A stretch of 64,000 bases of DNA from Streptomyces sp. HmicA12 (GTDB taxonomy: Bacteria > Actinomycetota > Actinomycetes > Streptomycetales > Streptomycetaceae). The stretch spans positions 435,330 through 499,329 of the forward strand of contig NZ_KB891831.1 of NCBI RefSeq assembly GCF_000373565.1. Reading direction: 5' to 3'. Below are positions 51,261-60,155 of this stretch, piece after piece; the first letter of the stretch is position 1, and each line of letters opens with the position of its first letter. The position numbers and the translations under genes are program-made. The notes under the pieces are model-generated. The model worked only from the letters and a program-made list of their open reading frames with translations. It made no database searches and was not told the DNA's origin.

Positions 51261-51270
51261 CGCCTTTTTT
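51237..51270 (+). promoter_or_regulatory. Candidate transcription attenuator over the leader-peptide Cys codons
   Basis: GCCGCG (51237-51242) pairs with CGCGGC (51249-51254) around TGTCGC, and T6 follows at 51265-51270. A ribosome waiting at the Cys codons would keep this hairpin open and let transcription reach ssuC. About 160 untranslated bases, rich in C/T, follow up to the permease start. Confidence 0.45.
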
Positions 51271-51432
51271 CTCCGCGCGTTCCTCTTCGCGCTCCTGTTC
51301 TCTCTTCCACCTCTTCGCTCCACCGCTTCGTTCCGCGCTTCGGTCACCGGTTCACGGTGCTCGCTGGCGCTGACGCGTCACTGACATGTGTCCGCTGAAG
51401 CCGGAGCGCACCTTCCCCTGCCGTGGAGTGCC

Positions 51433-52374
51433 ATGAGCATCAGTCATGCCCCGCCCCAGAAGCCATCGAGCGACATATCCGGTTCATCTGATACTTCGGA
51501 TACTTCGGATACTTCGGAGACGACTGATGCGGTCGATCCGGCCGCATCAGTCGCCTCCTCGGGTGCCGCGCTCGAGCTGGAGCCGATCGTCCCTTCCTCC
51601 ACCCGACGCGCCCGCGTCCCCCGCTGGCTGCGCCGCACCTCGGGCCCCCTTCTCCTGCTCGCGCTGTGGCAACTCCTGAGCACTACGGGCGTGTTGACAC
51701 CCGACGTGCTGGCCCCGCCCGGCACCATCGCGCGGGTCGCCCGCGATCTGTTCGCCGACGGCTCGCTGGCCACAGCGATGGGGGTCTCGCTGCAACGTGT
51801 CGCCCTGGGGCTGCTGTTCGGCGTGGTCGTCGGCGTCGGGCTCGCTCTGGTCTCCGGGCTCTTCCGCGTCGGTGAGGATCTCGTCGACGCGAGTGTGCAG
51901 ATGCTGCGGACCGTGCCGTTCGTCGGACTGATCCCGCTGTTCATCATCTGGTTCGGGATCGGCGAGGCGCCGAAGATCGCCATCATCACGCTGGGCGTCT
52001 CCTTCCCCCTCTACCTCAACGTCTATGCCGGAATCCGCGGCGTCGACTCCCAACTCGTCGAGGCGGGTGAGTCGTTGGGGCTCAGCCGATGGGGCCTGGT
52101 CCGGCATGTCGTGCTGCCGGGGGCACTGCCCGGGGCCATGACCGGGCTGCGCTACTCGCTCGGGATCGCCTGGCTCGCGCTCGTGTTCGCCGAGCAGATC
52201 AACGCCGACGCCGGCATCGGCTTCCTGATGGTGCAGGCACGCGACTTCCTGCGCACCGACGTCATCGTCGTCTGCCTGATCGTCTACGCGTTCCTCGGCC
52301 TGCTCGCCGACTTCGTAGTCCGCACCCTCGAAAGGCTGTTGCTGCAATGGCGACCGACGTTCACCGGCCGGTGA
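51433..52374 (+). CDS. ssuC: Aliphatic sulfonate ABC transporter permease
   Basis: The 313-residue protein has a variable Ser/Thr/Asp-rich N-terminus, partly from a nine-base tandem repeat (DTSDTSDTSE). A TauC/SsuC-type permease with about six membrane segments follows. The EAA loop is SQLVEAGESLGLSRWGLVRH, then VVLPGALPGAM, and IPLFIIWFGIGEAPKIAIIT is the typical SsuC block. It follows the leader peptide and starts the ssuCBAD operon. ATG 51433 has GGAG upstream. Substrate assigned from neighbours, mainly the flavin monooxygenase. Confidence 0.9.
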   Translation: MSISHAPPQKPSSDISGSSDTSDTSDTSETTDAVDPAASVASSGAALELEPIVPSSTRRARVPRWLRRTSGPLLLLALWQLLSTTGVLTPDVLAPPGTIARVARDLFADGSLATAMGVSLQRVALGLLFGVVVGVGLALVSGLFRVGEDLVDASVQMLRTVPFVGLIPLFIIWFGIGEAPKIAIITLGVSFPLYLNVYAGIRGVDSQLVEAGESLGLSRWGLVRHVVLPGALPGAMTGLRYSLGIAWLALVFAEQINADAGIGFLMVQARDFLRTDVIVVCLIVYAFLGLLADFVVRTLERLLLQWRPTFTGR

Positions 52375-53219
52375 CCCCGTCCACCACCGCCCGATCCGCC
52401 GTACGCGTCGCAGGGCTCACCCGCGCCTTCGACGGACGTGCCGTCATCGATGATCTCCACCTTGAAGTGCAGGAAGGAGAGTTCGTCGCCCTGCTCGGTC
52501 GCAGCGGCTGCGGCAAGTCGACCCTGCTGCGCATTCTCGCCGGGCTCGACCGCGACATCGAGGGCACCGTCCTGGTCCCGCGCCGCAAGGCGGTGGCGTT
52601 CCAGGCGCCGCGCCTGATGCCGTGGAAGCGGGTGTGGCGCAACGTCCTGCTCGGCCTGCCGGGCAAGCCGGGGCGGGACGTCGCCGAGCGGGCGCTGGAC
52701 GAGGTCGGACTGGCCCATCGCTCGAACGCCTGGCCAAAGACACTCTCCGGCGGCGAGGCCCAGCGCGCCTCGCTCGCTCGTGCCCTGGTGCGTGAACCCG
52801 AACTGCTGCTGCTCGACGAGCCGTTCGGCGCGCTCGACGCGCTCACCCGGATCAAGGCACAACGCCTCGTCGGCGAACTGTGGCAACAGCGTGGCTGCGC
52901 CGTCCTGTTGGTCACGCACGACGTGGAGGAGGCGGTGCTCCTCGCCGACCGGGTCCTCGTGATGGACGACGGCGTCATCGCCCACGAGGCCAGGATCGAC
53001 CTGGAGCGGCCGCGCGACATCGGCGACCCGCGGTTCGCCGAACTGCGCGCCGAACTGCTGCGGCGCCTCGGCGTCGACGACGCCGAGCAGGATGCGCACG
53101 GCCTGCGGGGCGGCGACGGCGACGGCCACAGCGACGGCAACCCCGGCTCGGCCGCCCCATCTCACGACACCTCCGGGTCCGTCACGGACGGGCCCGTCAC
53201 GAAAGAGCCTGTCGCGTAA
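52347..53219 (+). CDS. ssuB: Sulfonate ABC transporter ATP-binding protein
   Basis: This 290-residue ABC ATPase has all motifs: Walker A LLGRSGCGKSTLL, Q-loop FQAPRLMPW, signature LSGGEAQR, Walker B ELLLLDEPFGALD, and switch His in LVTHDVEEA. It begins inside the permease gene with a 28-base overlap, indicating coupled translation. The C-terminal 45 residues are a low-complexity Gly/Asp/Ser tail, not needed for the fold. It powers uptake through SsuC. Confidence 0.93.
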   Translation: MATDVHRPVTPSTTARSAVRVAGLTRAFDGRAVIDDLHLEVQEGEFVALLGRSGCGKSTLLRILAGLDRDIEGTVLVPRRKAVAFQAPRLMPWKRVWRNVLLGLPGKPGRDVAERALDEVGLAHRSNAWPKTLSGGEAQRASLARALVREPELLLLDEPFGALDALTRIKAQRLVGELWQQRGCAVLLVTHDVEEAVLLADRVLVMDDGVIAHEARIDLERPRDIGDPRFAELRAELLRRLGVDDAEQDAHGLRGGDGDGHSDGNPGSAAPSHDTSGSVTDGPVTKEPVA

Positions 53220-53320
53220 GAGCCCGCCGCACCGCACGTGGCGAGGAACCCCGTCGCGGACCAGCCCGTCGCTTGACCGCCCCCACTCCTCCATCACCCA
53301 CCCCTGAACGGACTTTGACG

Positions 53321-54376
53321 ATGCGTCGCCTCCTCCCCCTCCCTGCCCTCCCTGCGCTGCTCACCCCGCTCGTCCTGCTCCTCGCCGCCTGCTCCGGCTC
53401 CTCCACCGCCAGTACGTCCACCGCGGGAGCGGGCGGCGGCGACACGGACGGAAAGGGGTCACTCACCCTCAACGTCGGAGACCAGAAGGGAGGTTCGGAG
53501 GCCGTGCTGCGGGCCGCCGGTGAACTCGACGACCTGAAGTACAAGATCCGCTGGTCCACTTTCACCTCGGGACCACCCCTGCTCGAAGCCGTCAACGCCA
53601 AGGCTGTCGACATCGGCGGCGTCGGCAACACCCCGCCCGTCTTCGCGGCCGGCGCCGGTTCGAAGATCAAGGTGGTGTCGGCCAGTCACGGCACCGCGAA
53701 GGGCGACACCATCCTCGTACCGACCGACTCCTCGCTGCGGACACCGTCGCAGCTGAAGGGGAAGTCGATCGCGGTCGCGCAGGGGTCGTCGGCGCACTAT
53801 CAGCTGGTCGCCTCACTGAAGAAGGTCGGGCTCGGGTTCGACGACGTGAAGGTGAAGTACCTCCAACCCGCCGATGCCCTGGCCGCGTTCACCGGCGGCA
53901 AGGTCGACGCGTGGGCGGTCTGGGACCCGTACACCTCACAGGTGCTGCGCGCCAAGCAGGGCCGAGTGCTCACCGACGGCGACGGCGTCACCAACGGGCT
54001 CGCCTTCCAGGTCGCCTCACCCACCGCGCTCGCCGACAAGAAGAAGTCCGCGGCCATCAAGGACTTCCTGGGCCGGCTGCGGCGCGCCCAGGACTGGGTC
54101 TACAAGCACCCGGAGGCGTGGGCGAAGGTCTGGGCGAAGGACACCGGGCTGCCGTACGACGTGGCGCTCGACGCGGTGAAGCGCACGAACGGCACGCGCG
54201 TGACGGTCGCCATCGACAAGGGCGTGATCGCCTCCGAGCAGCAGATCGCCGACACCTTCACACAGTTGAAGCTGATTCCGCGCAAGGTCGACTTCTCGGA
54301 GTTCGTCGACACGCGCTTCAACGGCGAGCTGCCCGCCTCCACCACCGCCCCGCGCACCTACGGCAAGGAGTCCTGA
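53321..54376 (+). CDS. ssuA: Aliphatic sulfonate-binding lipoprotein
   Basis: The 351-residue protein has a lipoprotein signal (ALLTPLVLLLAACSG, lipobox Cys near residue 25) and a SsuA/TauA-type binding domain. Recognisable parts are NVGDQKGGSEAVLRAAGELD, IRWSTFTSGPPLLEAVNAKA, VDIGGVGNTPPVFAAGAGSK and AVWDPYTSQVLRAKQGRVL. It catches alkanesulfonates outside the membrane and passes them to SsuC. It is followed after four bases by the monooxygenase gene. Confidence 0.92.
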   Translation: MRRLLPLPALPALLTPLVLLLAACSGSSTASTSTAGAGGGDTDGKGSLTLNVGDQKGGSEAVLRAAGELDDLKYKIRWSTFTSGPPLLEAVNAKAVDIGGVGNTPPVFAAGAGSKIKVVSASHGTAKGDTILVPTDSSLRTPSQLKGKSIAVAQGSSAHYQLVASLKKVGLGFDDVKVKYLQPADALAAFTGGKVDAWAVWDPYTSQVLRAKQGRVLTDGDGVTNGLAFQVASPTALADKKKSAAIKDFLGRLRRAQDWVYKHPEAWAKVWAKDTGLPYDVALDAVKRTNGTRVTVAIDKGVIASEQQIADTFTQLKLIPRKVDFSEFVDTRFNGELPASTTAPRTYGKES

Positions 54377-54380
54377 TCCC

Positions 54381-55550
54381 ATGACGGTTCATCTGCACTG
54401 GTTCCTGCCGACCGGTGGCGACGGACGCACCCTGGTCGACCGGCACGCCTTCAGCGGCGGCGCGCTGCAGCGCACTCCTGGTGGGGCGATCAGCGGCGTG
54501 CGCGCGCCCGACCTCGAGTATCTGATCCAAATAGCCAAGGCCGCCGAGCAGTTGGGCTTCGAGGCCGTGCTCACGCCGACCGGCACCTGGTGCGAGGACG
54601 CCTGGCTGACCACGGTCGCACTCGCCCAGCACACGCGGCGTCTGAAGTTCCTCGTCGCGTTCCGGCCGGGCGTGATCTCCCCCGTGCTCGCCGCGCAGAT
54701 GGCGTCGACGTATCAACGCCTCACGCAGGGAAGGCTGTTGCTGAACGTCGTCACCGGCGGCGACTCGGCCGAGCAGCGGCGCTACGGCGACCACCTCGAT
54801 CACGACCGCCGCTACGCCCGCACCGCCGAGTTCCTGTCCGTCGTACGAGGTGTGTGGGGTGCGAACGCGCAGGCCCCGTACGACTTCGAAGGCGAGCACT
54901 ACCGGATCGACGGCGGGTACTCGGCGCTGCCGCCCGAGCCGGTGCCACAGATCTTCTTCGGGGGTTCGTCGGCCGCGGCGGGACCGGTCGCGGCGCGCCA
55001 CACGGACGTGTATCTGACCTGGGGCGAGCCGCCTCAGCTGGTGAAGGAGAAGATCGACTGGATCCGGGAGCTCGCCGCCGAGGAAGGGCGCACCGTACGG
55101 TTCGGGATCCGCCTGCACACCATCTCGCGCGACTCGGCGCGCGATGCGTGGGGCACCGCCGACCGGCTGCTCGACGACCTCTCCCCCGAGACGGTCGCGG
55201 CGGCGCAGTCCGCGCTCGGACGCAGCGAGTCGGTGGGGCAGCAGCGGATGCTCGCCCTGCACGGCGGCAAGCGCGAAGGCCTCGAGATCTCGCCCAATCT
55301 GTGGGCCGGTGTCGGGCTCGTCCGCGGGGGTGCCGGGACGGCGCTCGTCGGCAGTCACGCCGAGGTCGCCGACCGGATCGAGGAGTACCACGCGCTCGGC
55401 ATCGAGCACTTCGTGCTCTCCGGTTATCCCCATCTGGAGGAGGCGTACTGGTTCGGGGAGGGCGTGATCCCCGAACTGGTCGCGCGCGGCCTCGTGGCCC
55501 CGGTGACGGCCGGGGGTGGAGCGCCGCTGCTGGTCGCGGGCGGGCGCTGA
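54381..55550 (+). CDS. ssuD: FMNH2-dependent alkanesulfonate monooxygenase
   Basis: This 389-residue TIM-barrel enzyme is of the LLM flavin family, closest to SsuD. MTVHLHWFLPTGGDGRTLVD, AEQLGFEAVLTPTGTWCEDA, FRPGVISPVLAAQMASTYQR, LNVVTGGDSAEQRRYGDHLD and LSGYPHLEEAYWFGEGVIPE are SsuD blocks. The Cys in GTWCEDAW and the His/Tyr/Arg sites typical of the flavin/sulfonate pocket are present. It cuts C-S bonds to release sulfite when sulfate is scarce. A separate FMN reductase (SsuE) is needed and is not in the window. Confidence 0.93.
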   Translation: MTVHLHWFLPTGGDGRTLVDRHAFSGGALQRTPGGAISGVRAPDLEYLIQIAKAAEQLGFEAVLTPTGTWCEDAWLTTVALAQHTRRLKFLVAFRPGVISPVLAAQMASTYQRLTQGRLLLNVVTGGDSAEQRRYGDHLDHDRRYARTAEFLSVVRGVWGANAQAPYDFEGEHYRIDGGYSALPPEPVPQIFFGGSSAAAGPVAARHTDVYLTWGEPPQLVKEKIDWIRELAAEEGRTVRFGIRLHTISRDSARDAWGTADRLLDDLSPETVAAAQSALGRSESVGQQRMLALHGGKREGLEISPNLWAGVGLVRGGAGTALVGSHAEVADRIEEYHALGIEHFVLSGYPHLEEAYWFGEGVIPELVARGLVAPVTAGGGAPLLVAGGR

Positions 55551-55603
55551 CGCTCCCGGGCACGGGCGGGAAGATCTCGGGCCCCGGTCGAGTTGGTAGA
55601 AAC

Positions 55604-56725
55604 GTGAACGAGATCGGGGTACGAGCAGCCGGGAGCGGGCGCCAGGCGCGCCAGGTCGAGGTCGTGGTGATCGGCGCGGGCCAGGCCGGGCTGTCCGCCG
55701 CCTTCCACCTGCGCCGGGCGGGCTTCGAGCCGGAGGGTGACTTCGTGGTCCTCGACCACGCGCCCCGGCCGGGCGGCGCCTGGCAGTTCCGCTGGCCCTC
55801 GCTCACGTACGGCAACGTGCACGGGATGCACTCCCTGCCGGGCATGGAGCTGACCGGCGCCGATCCCGCGCGGCCGTCGGCGGAGGTTGTCGCCGAGTAC
55901 TTCGCCGCCTACGAGCGGACCTTCGATCTGCGCGTGCGGCGGCCCGTCGACGTACGGCGGGTGTCCGAGGGCGAGGGCGAGGACAGCGAGCGGCTGATCG
56001 TCGAGACGTCGGACGGCGTCTGGGCCACGCGGGCGCTCATCAACGCGACGGGGACGTGGGACCGGCCGTTCTGGCCGCGCTATCCGGGTCAGGAGACGTT
56101 CCGCGGGCGGCAGCTGCACACCGCGCAGTACCCGGGGCCCGAGGAGTTCGCGGGGCAGCGGGTCGTCGTGGTCGGCGGCGGTGCGTCCGGGACGCAGCAT
56201 CTGATGGAGATCGCCCCGTACGCCGCTTCGACGACCTGGGTGACGCGGCGGCCGCCCGTCTTCCGCGAGGGCCCCTTCGACGAGGAACGGGGCCGGGCCG
56301 CCGTCGCGCTGGTGGAGGAGCGGGTGCGGCAGGGGCTGACGCCGCTGAGCGTGGTGTCGGTGACCGGGCTTCCGGTGAACGACGCGATCCGCGAGGCCCG
56401 GGCGAACGGAGTCCTGGACCGGCTCCCTATGTTCGACCGGATCACGCCGACGGGGGTGGCCTGGGACGACGGGCATGCGGTCGAGGCCGATGTGATCCTG
56501 TGGGCGACCGGGTTCCGTGCGGCGATCGACCACCTGGCGCCGCTCAAGCTGCGCACACCGGGCGGCGGCATCCGGATGGAGGGCACGCGCGCGGCGCTCG
56601 ACCCGCGGGTGCATCTGGTGGGATACGGGCCGTCGGCCAGCACGATCGGCGCGAACCGTGCGGGGCGGGCAGCGGTGCGGGAGATCCGGCGGCTGCTCTC
56701 GCGAGAGGCTCCGGTGGTGGCCTGA
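55604..56725 (+). CDS. FAD/NAD(P)-binding monooxygenase-like oxidoreductase
   Basis: The 373-residue protein starts at GTG 55604. It has two dinucleotide folds: FAD-binding VEVVVIGAGQAGLSAAFHLR (residues about 18-37) and NADPH-binding QRVVVVGGGASGTQHLMEIA (about 186-205). An ATG motif-like ALINATGTWDRPFWP and a second ILWATGFRAAIDHLAPL follow. This is the flavin-containing-monooxygenase / YczJ-CzcO-like putative group. It lies 53 bases after ssuD on the same strand, so it may be part of sulfur metabolism, but the substrate is unknown. Confidence 0.85.
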   Translation: MNEIGVRAAGSGRQARQVEVVVIGAGQAGLSAAFHLRRAGFEPEGDFVVLDHAPRPGGAWQFRWPSLTYGNVHGMHSLPGMELTGADPARPSAEVVAEYFAAYERTFDLRVRRPVDVRRVSEGEGEDSERLIVETSDGVWATRALINATGTWDRPFWPRYPGQETFRGRQLHTAQYPGPEEFAGQRVVVVGGGASGTQHLMEIAPYAASTTWVTRRPPVFREGPFDEERGRAAVALVEERVRQGLTPLSVVSVTGLPVNDAIREARANGVLDRLPMFDRITPTGVAWDDGHAVEADVILWATGFRAAIDHLAPLKLRTPGGGIRMEGTRAALDPRVHLVGYGPSASTIGANRAGRAAVREIRRLLSREAPVVA

Positions 56726-56775
56726 AGCGCGTAGTGGGCGCGGCGAGCCCCGCCGCGCCCGCGCTGCCGTGGGCT

Positions 56776-57627
56776 TCAGCCGTTCTTCTTGGCTTCGGCC
56801 TGGTTCTTGTTGAACTCGTCGACGTTCTTCTGCTGCTCGGTGAAGTCCGCGGTGAAGCGGGTGTCGCCCGGCTTGACCGTGACGAAGTACAGCCAGTCGC
56901 CCTGCGTCGGGTTGGCCGCCGCCTTCATCGCCTGCTCGCCCGGGTTCCCGATCGGTGACGGCGGCAGGCCCATGCGCGCGTACGTGTTGTACGGGGTGTC
57001 GCTCTTCGTGTCCTTGTCGCTGGTCGCGAGCGTCGAGCGGCCGAGCCCGTAGTTGAGGGTGGAGTCCATCTGCAGGGGCATGCCGTGGTCGAGCCGGTTG
57101 TAGATGACGCGGGCGACCTTGCCCATGTCCTCCTTGTTGTCGGCTTCGGCCTCGATGATGCTGGCGATGGTGACGACCTGGTACAGGTTCGCCGCGTTCT
57201 GCTGGGCGCCTGCGGTGGGCTTGGGCCCGTTGAACTTCTTGTTCGCCGTGTTCACCATGTACGACAGGACGGACTGCGGTGTCGACTTGTCGCCGAGGGG
57301 GTACGTCGCCGGGAAGAGGTAGCCCTCGGGGTTGCCGCCCGCCTCGCCAGGAAGCTTGAGGCCCGCCTTGGGGGCGGCCTTCTTCGTGGTGCCGGCCGGG
57401 ACGCCGAGCGCCTTGTCGACGGCGTCGTAGACCTGGGTGGAACGCCAGCCCTCGGGGATGGTGAGCGCCTCGGGGCGGCCGTCGTCCTCGCCGGACAGGG
57501 CCAGCGGTACCGCGACGGCGATGGCCGCCACGGCCCCGGTCGCGAGCAGGGCGATGCGCCCTCTGCGCGTGAGTCGGATCGTGCTCCGTCGCGGAGTCCG
57601 CGGGGTCCGCGGGGTCTCGTTCAGCAT
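56776..57627 (-). CDS. Short MltG-type endolytic transglycosylase
   Basis: This 283-residue protein has a cytosolic N-terminus, one membrane anchor (IALLATGAVAAIAVAVPLAL) and a YceG/MltG domain. TIPEGWRSTQVYDAVDKALG is LysM-like. VVTIASIIEAEADNKEDMGK contains the catalytic Glu, and then VARVIYNRLDHGMPLQMDST and the PYNTYARMGLPPSPIGNPGE block follow. MltG cleaves nascent peptidoglycan strands in the periplasm. It is shorter than the usual 340-plus residues, so it is likely a paralogue rather than the housekeeping copy beside shikimate genes. Confidence 0.9.
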   Translation of the reverse strand: MLNETPRTPRTPRRSTIRLTRRGRIALLATGAVAAIAVAVPLALSGEDDGRPEALTIPEGWRSTQVYDAVDKALGVPAGTTKKAAPKAGLKLPGEAGGNPEGYLFPATYPLGDKSTPQSVLSYMVNTANKKFNGPKPTAGAQQNAANLYQVVTIASIIEAEADNKEDMGKVARVIYNRLDHGMPLQMDSTLNYGLGRSTLATSDKDTKSDTPYNTYARMGLPPSPIGNPGEQAMKAAANPTQGDWLYFVTVKPGDTRFTADFTEQQKNVDEFNKNQAEAKKNG

Positions 57628-57729
57628 GCGGGAACGGTAACCCGCGGCTTTGGGCATTCCCGGCATATCTTCACGCCGGAGCCCGCAGCGGCCCCGGGTG
57701 GGCCAGTGCCCGCGGCGGGAGGGCCGCCC

Positions 57730-59547
57730 TCACGCCGCCGCCTTCTCCAGCTGGGCGTCGCGCCGCACCAGAGCCGCGTACCGTCCGTCGTGCTCGAGCA
57801 GTTCCTCGTGGGTGCCGCGCTCGGCTATCCGGCCGGAGTCCAGGACGACGATCTGCTCGGCGCCGCGGACCGTGGAGAGACGGTGCGCGATGGTGAGCGT
57901 GGTGCGGTCGGCCGACAGGGCGTCGATGGCCTCCTGCACGGCGTGCTCGGTACGGGTGTCGAGGGCGCTGGTCGCCTCGTCGAGGATGAGGATCGGCGGG
58001 TCGCGCAGGATGGTGCGGGCGATGGCCAGGCGCTGCTTCTCGCCGCCGGAGAAGCGGTGTCCGCGCTCGCCGACCACGGTGTCGTAACCGTCGGGGAGCC
58101 CGGCTATGTGCTCGTGGATCTGGGCGGCCCTGGCCGCGGCGTGCAGTTCCTCGTCGGTGGCGTCGGGCTTGGCGAACCGCAGGTTCTCGGCGACCGAGGC
58201 GTGGAAGAGGTAGGTCTCCTGGGAGACGACGCCGACGGCCCGCGCGAGAGTGTCGAAGTCCAGGTCGCGTACGTCGACCCCGTCGACGGTGACCCGGCCG
58301 CCGGTGACGTCGTAGAGACGGGGCACGAGGTAGCTGAGGGTGGACTTGCCGGAGCCGGTGGGGCCGACGACGGCGAGGCTGCCGCCCGCGGGGACGGTGA
58401 GGTCGATGCCGTCGAGGATCGGGCCGTGCCGGTCGTCCGCGGTGTCGTAGCGGAACTCGACGTCCTCGAAGCGGACCTCGCCCTTGACGGTGTCCAGGTG
58501 GACCGCGTTCTCCCGCTCGGTGATGTCGATCGGTAGGTCGAGGTACTCGAAGATGCGCTGGAACAGGGCGAGCGAGGTCTGGATCTGCACGCCGGTCTGC
58601 AGCAGGCTCACGGTCGGCCGGAACAGTCCCTGCTGGAGCGAGACGAAGGCGACGAGGGTGCCGATGGAGACGGTCGGACCGCCGACCTGGAAGGCGATGC
58701 CGGCCGCCCAGTAGATGACCGCGGGCATGGCGGCCATGACGATGCCGATGACGGCCATGCGCCAGCGTCCCGCCATGTTCGACCGGACCTCGAGGTCGAC
58801 CAGCTGGTCGGACTCGTCGGCGAAGGACTTCGTGAGCGAATCGGCGCGGCCCATGGTGCGGCCGAGCAGGATGCCGCTGACGGACAGCGACTCGGTGACG
58901 GTCGCGGCCATCGCGGCCATCTGCTTCTGGCGCTGGGTGGCGATCTTCTTGCGCTCACGGCCGACGCGCCGGGCGATCCACACGAAGAGCGGCAGCAGAA
59001 GCAGGGAGACGACCGTGAGACGCCAGTCGAGGACGACCATCGCGATGATCGTGGCGACGACGCTCGTCAGGTTCGAGACGAGGGACGTCGCGGTGGAGGT
59101 CACGGTCGCCTGCATGCCACCGATGTCGTTGGCTATGCGGGACTGGACCTCGCCGGTGCGGGTCCTCGTGAAGAAGGCGAGGGACATGCTCTGCAGCCGG
59201 CCGTAGACGGCCGTGCGCAGGTCGTGCATGACGCGCTGGCCGACCGTCGTGCTGATCAGGGTTTGTAGAACGCCGAACGCGCTGGTGACCACGGCGCTGG
59301 CGATCATGCCGAGGGCGAGCAGACTGAGCAGCCCGGTGCGGCCCTGGGGGATGGCGACGTCGAGGATCTCCCGGAGCAGGAACGGCGTCGCGACCGTGAC
59401 CAGGGAGGCGGCACCGACCAGTAGCCCGACGAGGGCGAGGCGGCCGCGATAGGGGCGGAAGAGGGACAGGATGCGGCGGATCTGCCGCGGCTGCCCCGAT
59501 GCCTTGGCATCGGGGGGCGGCGTCCAGTTGATGTCGTCGCGGGGCAT
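57730..59547 (-). CDS. ABC exporter, fused membrane and ATPase domains
   Basis: The 605-residue half-transporter has six membrane helices (about 35-320; MSLAFFTRTRTGEVQSRIAN is the typical coupling-helix area). An ATPase domain follows with Walker A VVGPTGSGKSTL, ABC signature FSGGEKQRLAIARTIL, Walker B ILILDEATSALD and His in TIAHRLS. Such homodimers or heterodimers export drugs, lipids or peptides. Start ATG 59547. It is divergent from a MarR regulator, which probably represses it; the promoter/operator lies between them. Confidence 0.92.
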   Translation of the reverse strand: MPRDDINWTPPPDAKASGQPRQIRRILSLFRPYRGRLALVGLLVGAASLVTVATPFLLREILDVAIPQGRTGLLSLLALGMIASAVVTSAFGVLQTLISTTVGQRVMHDLRTAVYGRLQSMSLAFFTRTRTGEVQSRIANDIGGMQATVTSTATSLVSNLTSVVATIIAMVVLDWRLTVVSLLLLPLFVWIARRVGRERKKIATQRQKQMAAMAATVTESLSVSGILLGRTMGRADSLTKSFADESDQLVDLEVRSNMAGRWRMAVIGIVMAAMPAVIYWAAGIAFQVGGPTVSIGTLVAFVSLQQGLFRPTVSLLQTGVQIQTSLALFQRIFEYLDLPIDITERENAVHLDTVKGEVRFEDVEFRYDTADDRHGPILDGIDLTVPAGGSLAVVGPTGSGKSTLSYLVPRLYDVTGGRVTVDGVDVRDLDFDTLARAVGVVSQETYLFHASVAENLRFAKPDATDEELHAAARAAQIHEHIAGLPDGYDTVVGERGHRFSGGEKQRLAIARTILRDPPILILDEATSALDTRTEHAVQEAIDALSADRTTLTIAHRLSTVRGAEQIVVLDSGRIAERGTHEELLEHDGRYAALVRRDAQLEKAAA

Positions 59548-59593
59548 GGGCCTCCTAGATTCTGAGATTCTGACCGATTTCAGGAGCATAGCT

Positions 59594-59616
59594 CATTGTT
59601 ACCTATACTCACAATG
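59594..59616. promoter_or_regulatory. Operator between ABC exporter and marR-type gene
   Basis: CATTGT (59594-59599) and ACAATG (59611-59616) form a perfect dyad in an AT-rich stretch. It overlaps a possible -35 (TTGTGA, complement of 59607-59612) of the exporter promoter, whose -10 would be TATGCT (complement of 59585-59590), 18 bases away. It is 27 bases before the MarR start. Confidence 0.6.
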
Positions 59617-59642
59617 CACAAAGTTCTGCTAATGTTCCCGGC

Positions 59643-60086
59643 ATGAACACCCCGGACGCTGACGGCTTCCTCGCCGAGCAGTTGCTGCGGCTGACCCGAC
59701 GCCTGCACCGCATCCAGAGGCGGCAGCTGGAGCCGGTCGGCATCACGCCTGCCCAGTCGCGGCTGCTGCGCACGCTGGTGCACTACGACAAGCCCCCGCG
59801 GATGGCCGATCTCGCGCAGCGCCTGGAGGTGGTGCCACGGGCCGTGACCACGGTCGTGGACGGCCTGGAGGCGGGCGATCTGGTCCGCCGCGTGCCTGAT
59901 CCGACCAATCGCCGGGTCATCCGGATCGAGCTCACGGAGAAGGGCCGCGCCGCCCTGCGGGAGCTGCGCAGCGCGCGCCGCGCGGCGGCAGAGGAGATCC
60001 TGGCTCCATTGGACACGGAACAGCGCGCGCAGCTGACGGTCTTGCTGAACGCGCTGTTCGAAGCCCCGCGTGAGCGGGACTGCTGA
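59643..60086 (+). CDS. MarR-family transcriptional regulator
   Basis: A 147-residue MarR protein. Helices PAQSRLLRTLVHYDKPPRMA and DLAQRLEVVPRAVTTVVDGL form the HTH, and RRVPDPTNRRVIRIELTEKG is the wing with the Asp-x-Arg pattern. It most likely represses the divergent ABC exporter and itself by binding the dyad at 59594-59616, and releases it on binding a small molecule. Downstream, the dehydrogenase gene follows after 69 bases and may be cotranscribed. Confidence 0.92.
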   Translation: MNTPDADGFLAEQLLRLTRRLHRIQRRQLEPVGITPAQSRLLRTLVHYDKPPRMADLAQRLEVVPRAVTTVVDGLEAGDLVRRVPDPTNRRVIRIELTEKGRAALRELRSARRAAAEEILAPLDTEQRAQLTVLLNALFEAPRERDC

Positions 60087-60155
60087 CGCTGCGGACCGCC
60101 GACCCCGCGGACCGCTGACCGTCCGCCGACCGATCCGTCGACCGAGGAGAGGCCC

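Noticed and set aside
51490..51520. Nine-base tandem repeat in the ssuC N-terminus as a regulatory repeat
   Set aside because: It is in frame, encodes a disordered Asp-Thr-Ser stretch ahead of the first membrane helix, and has too few copies to suggest switching.
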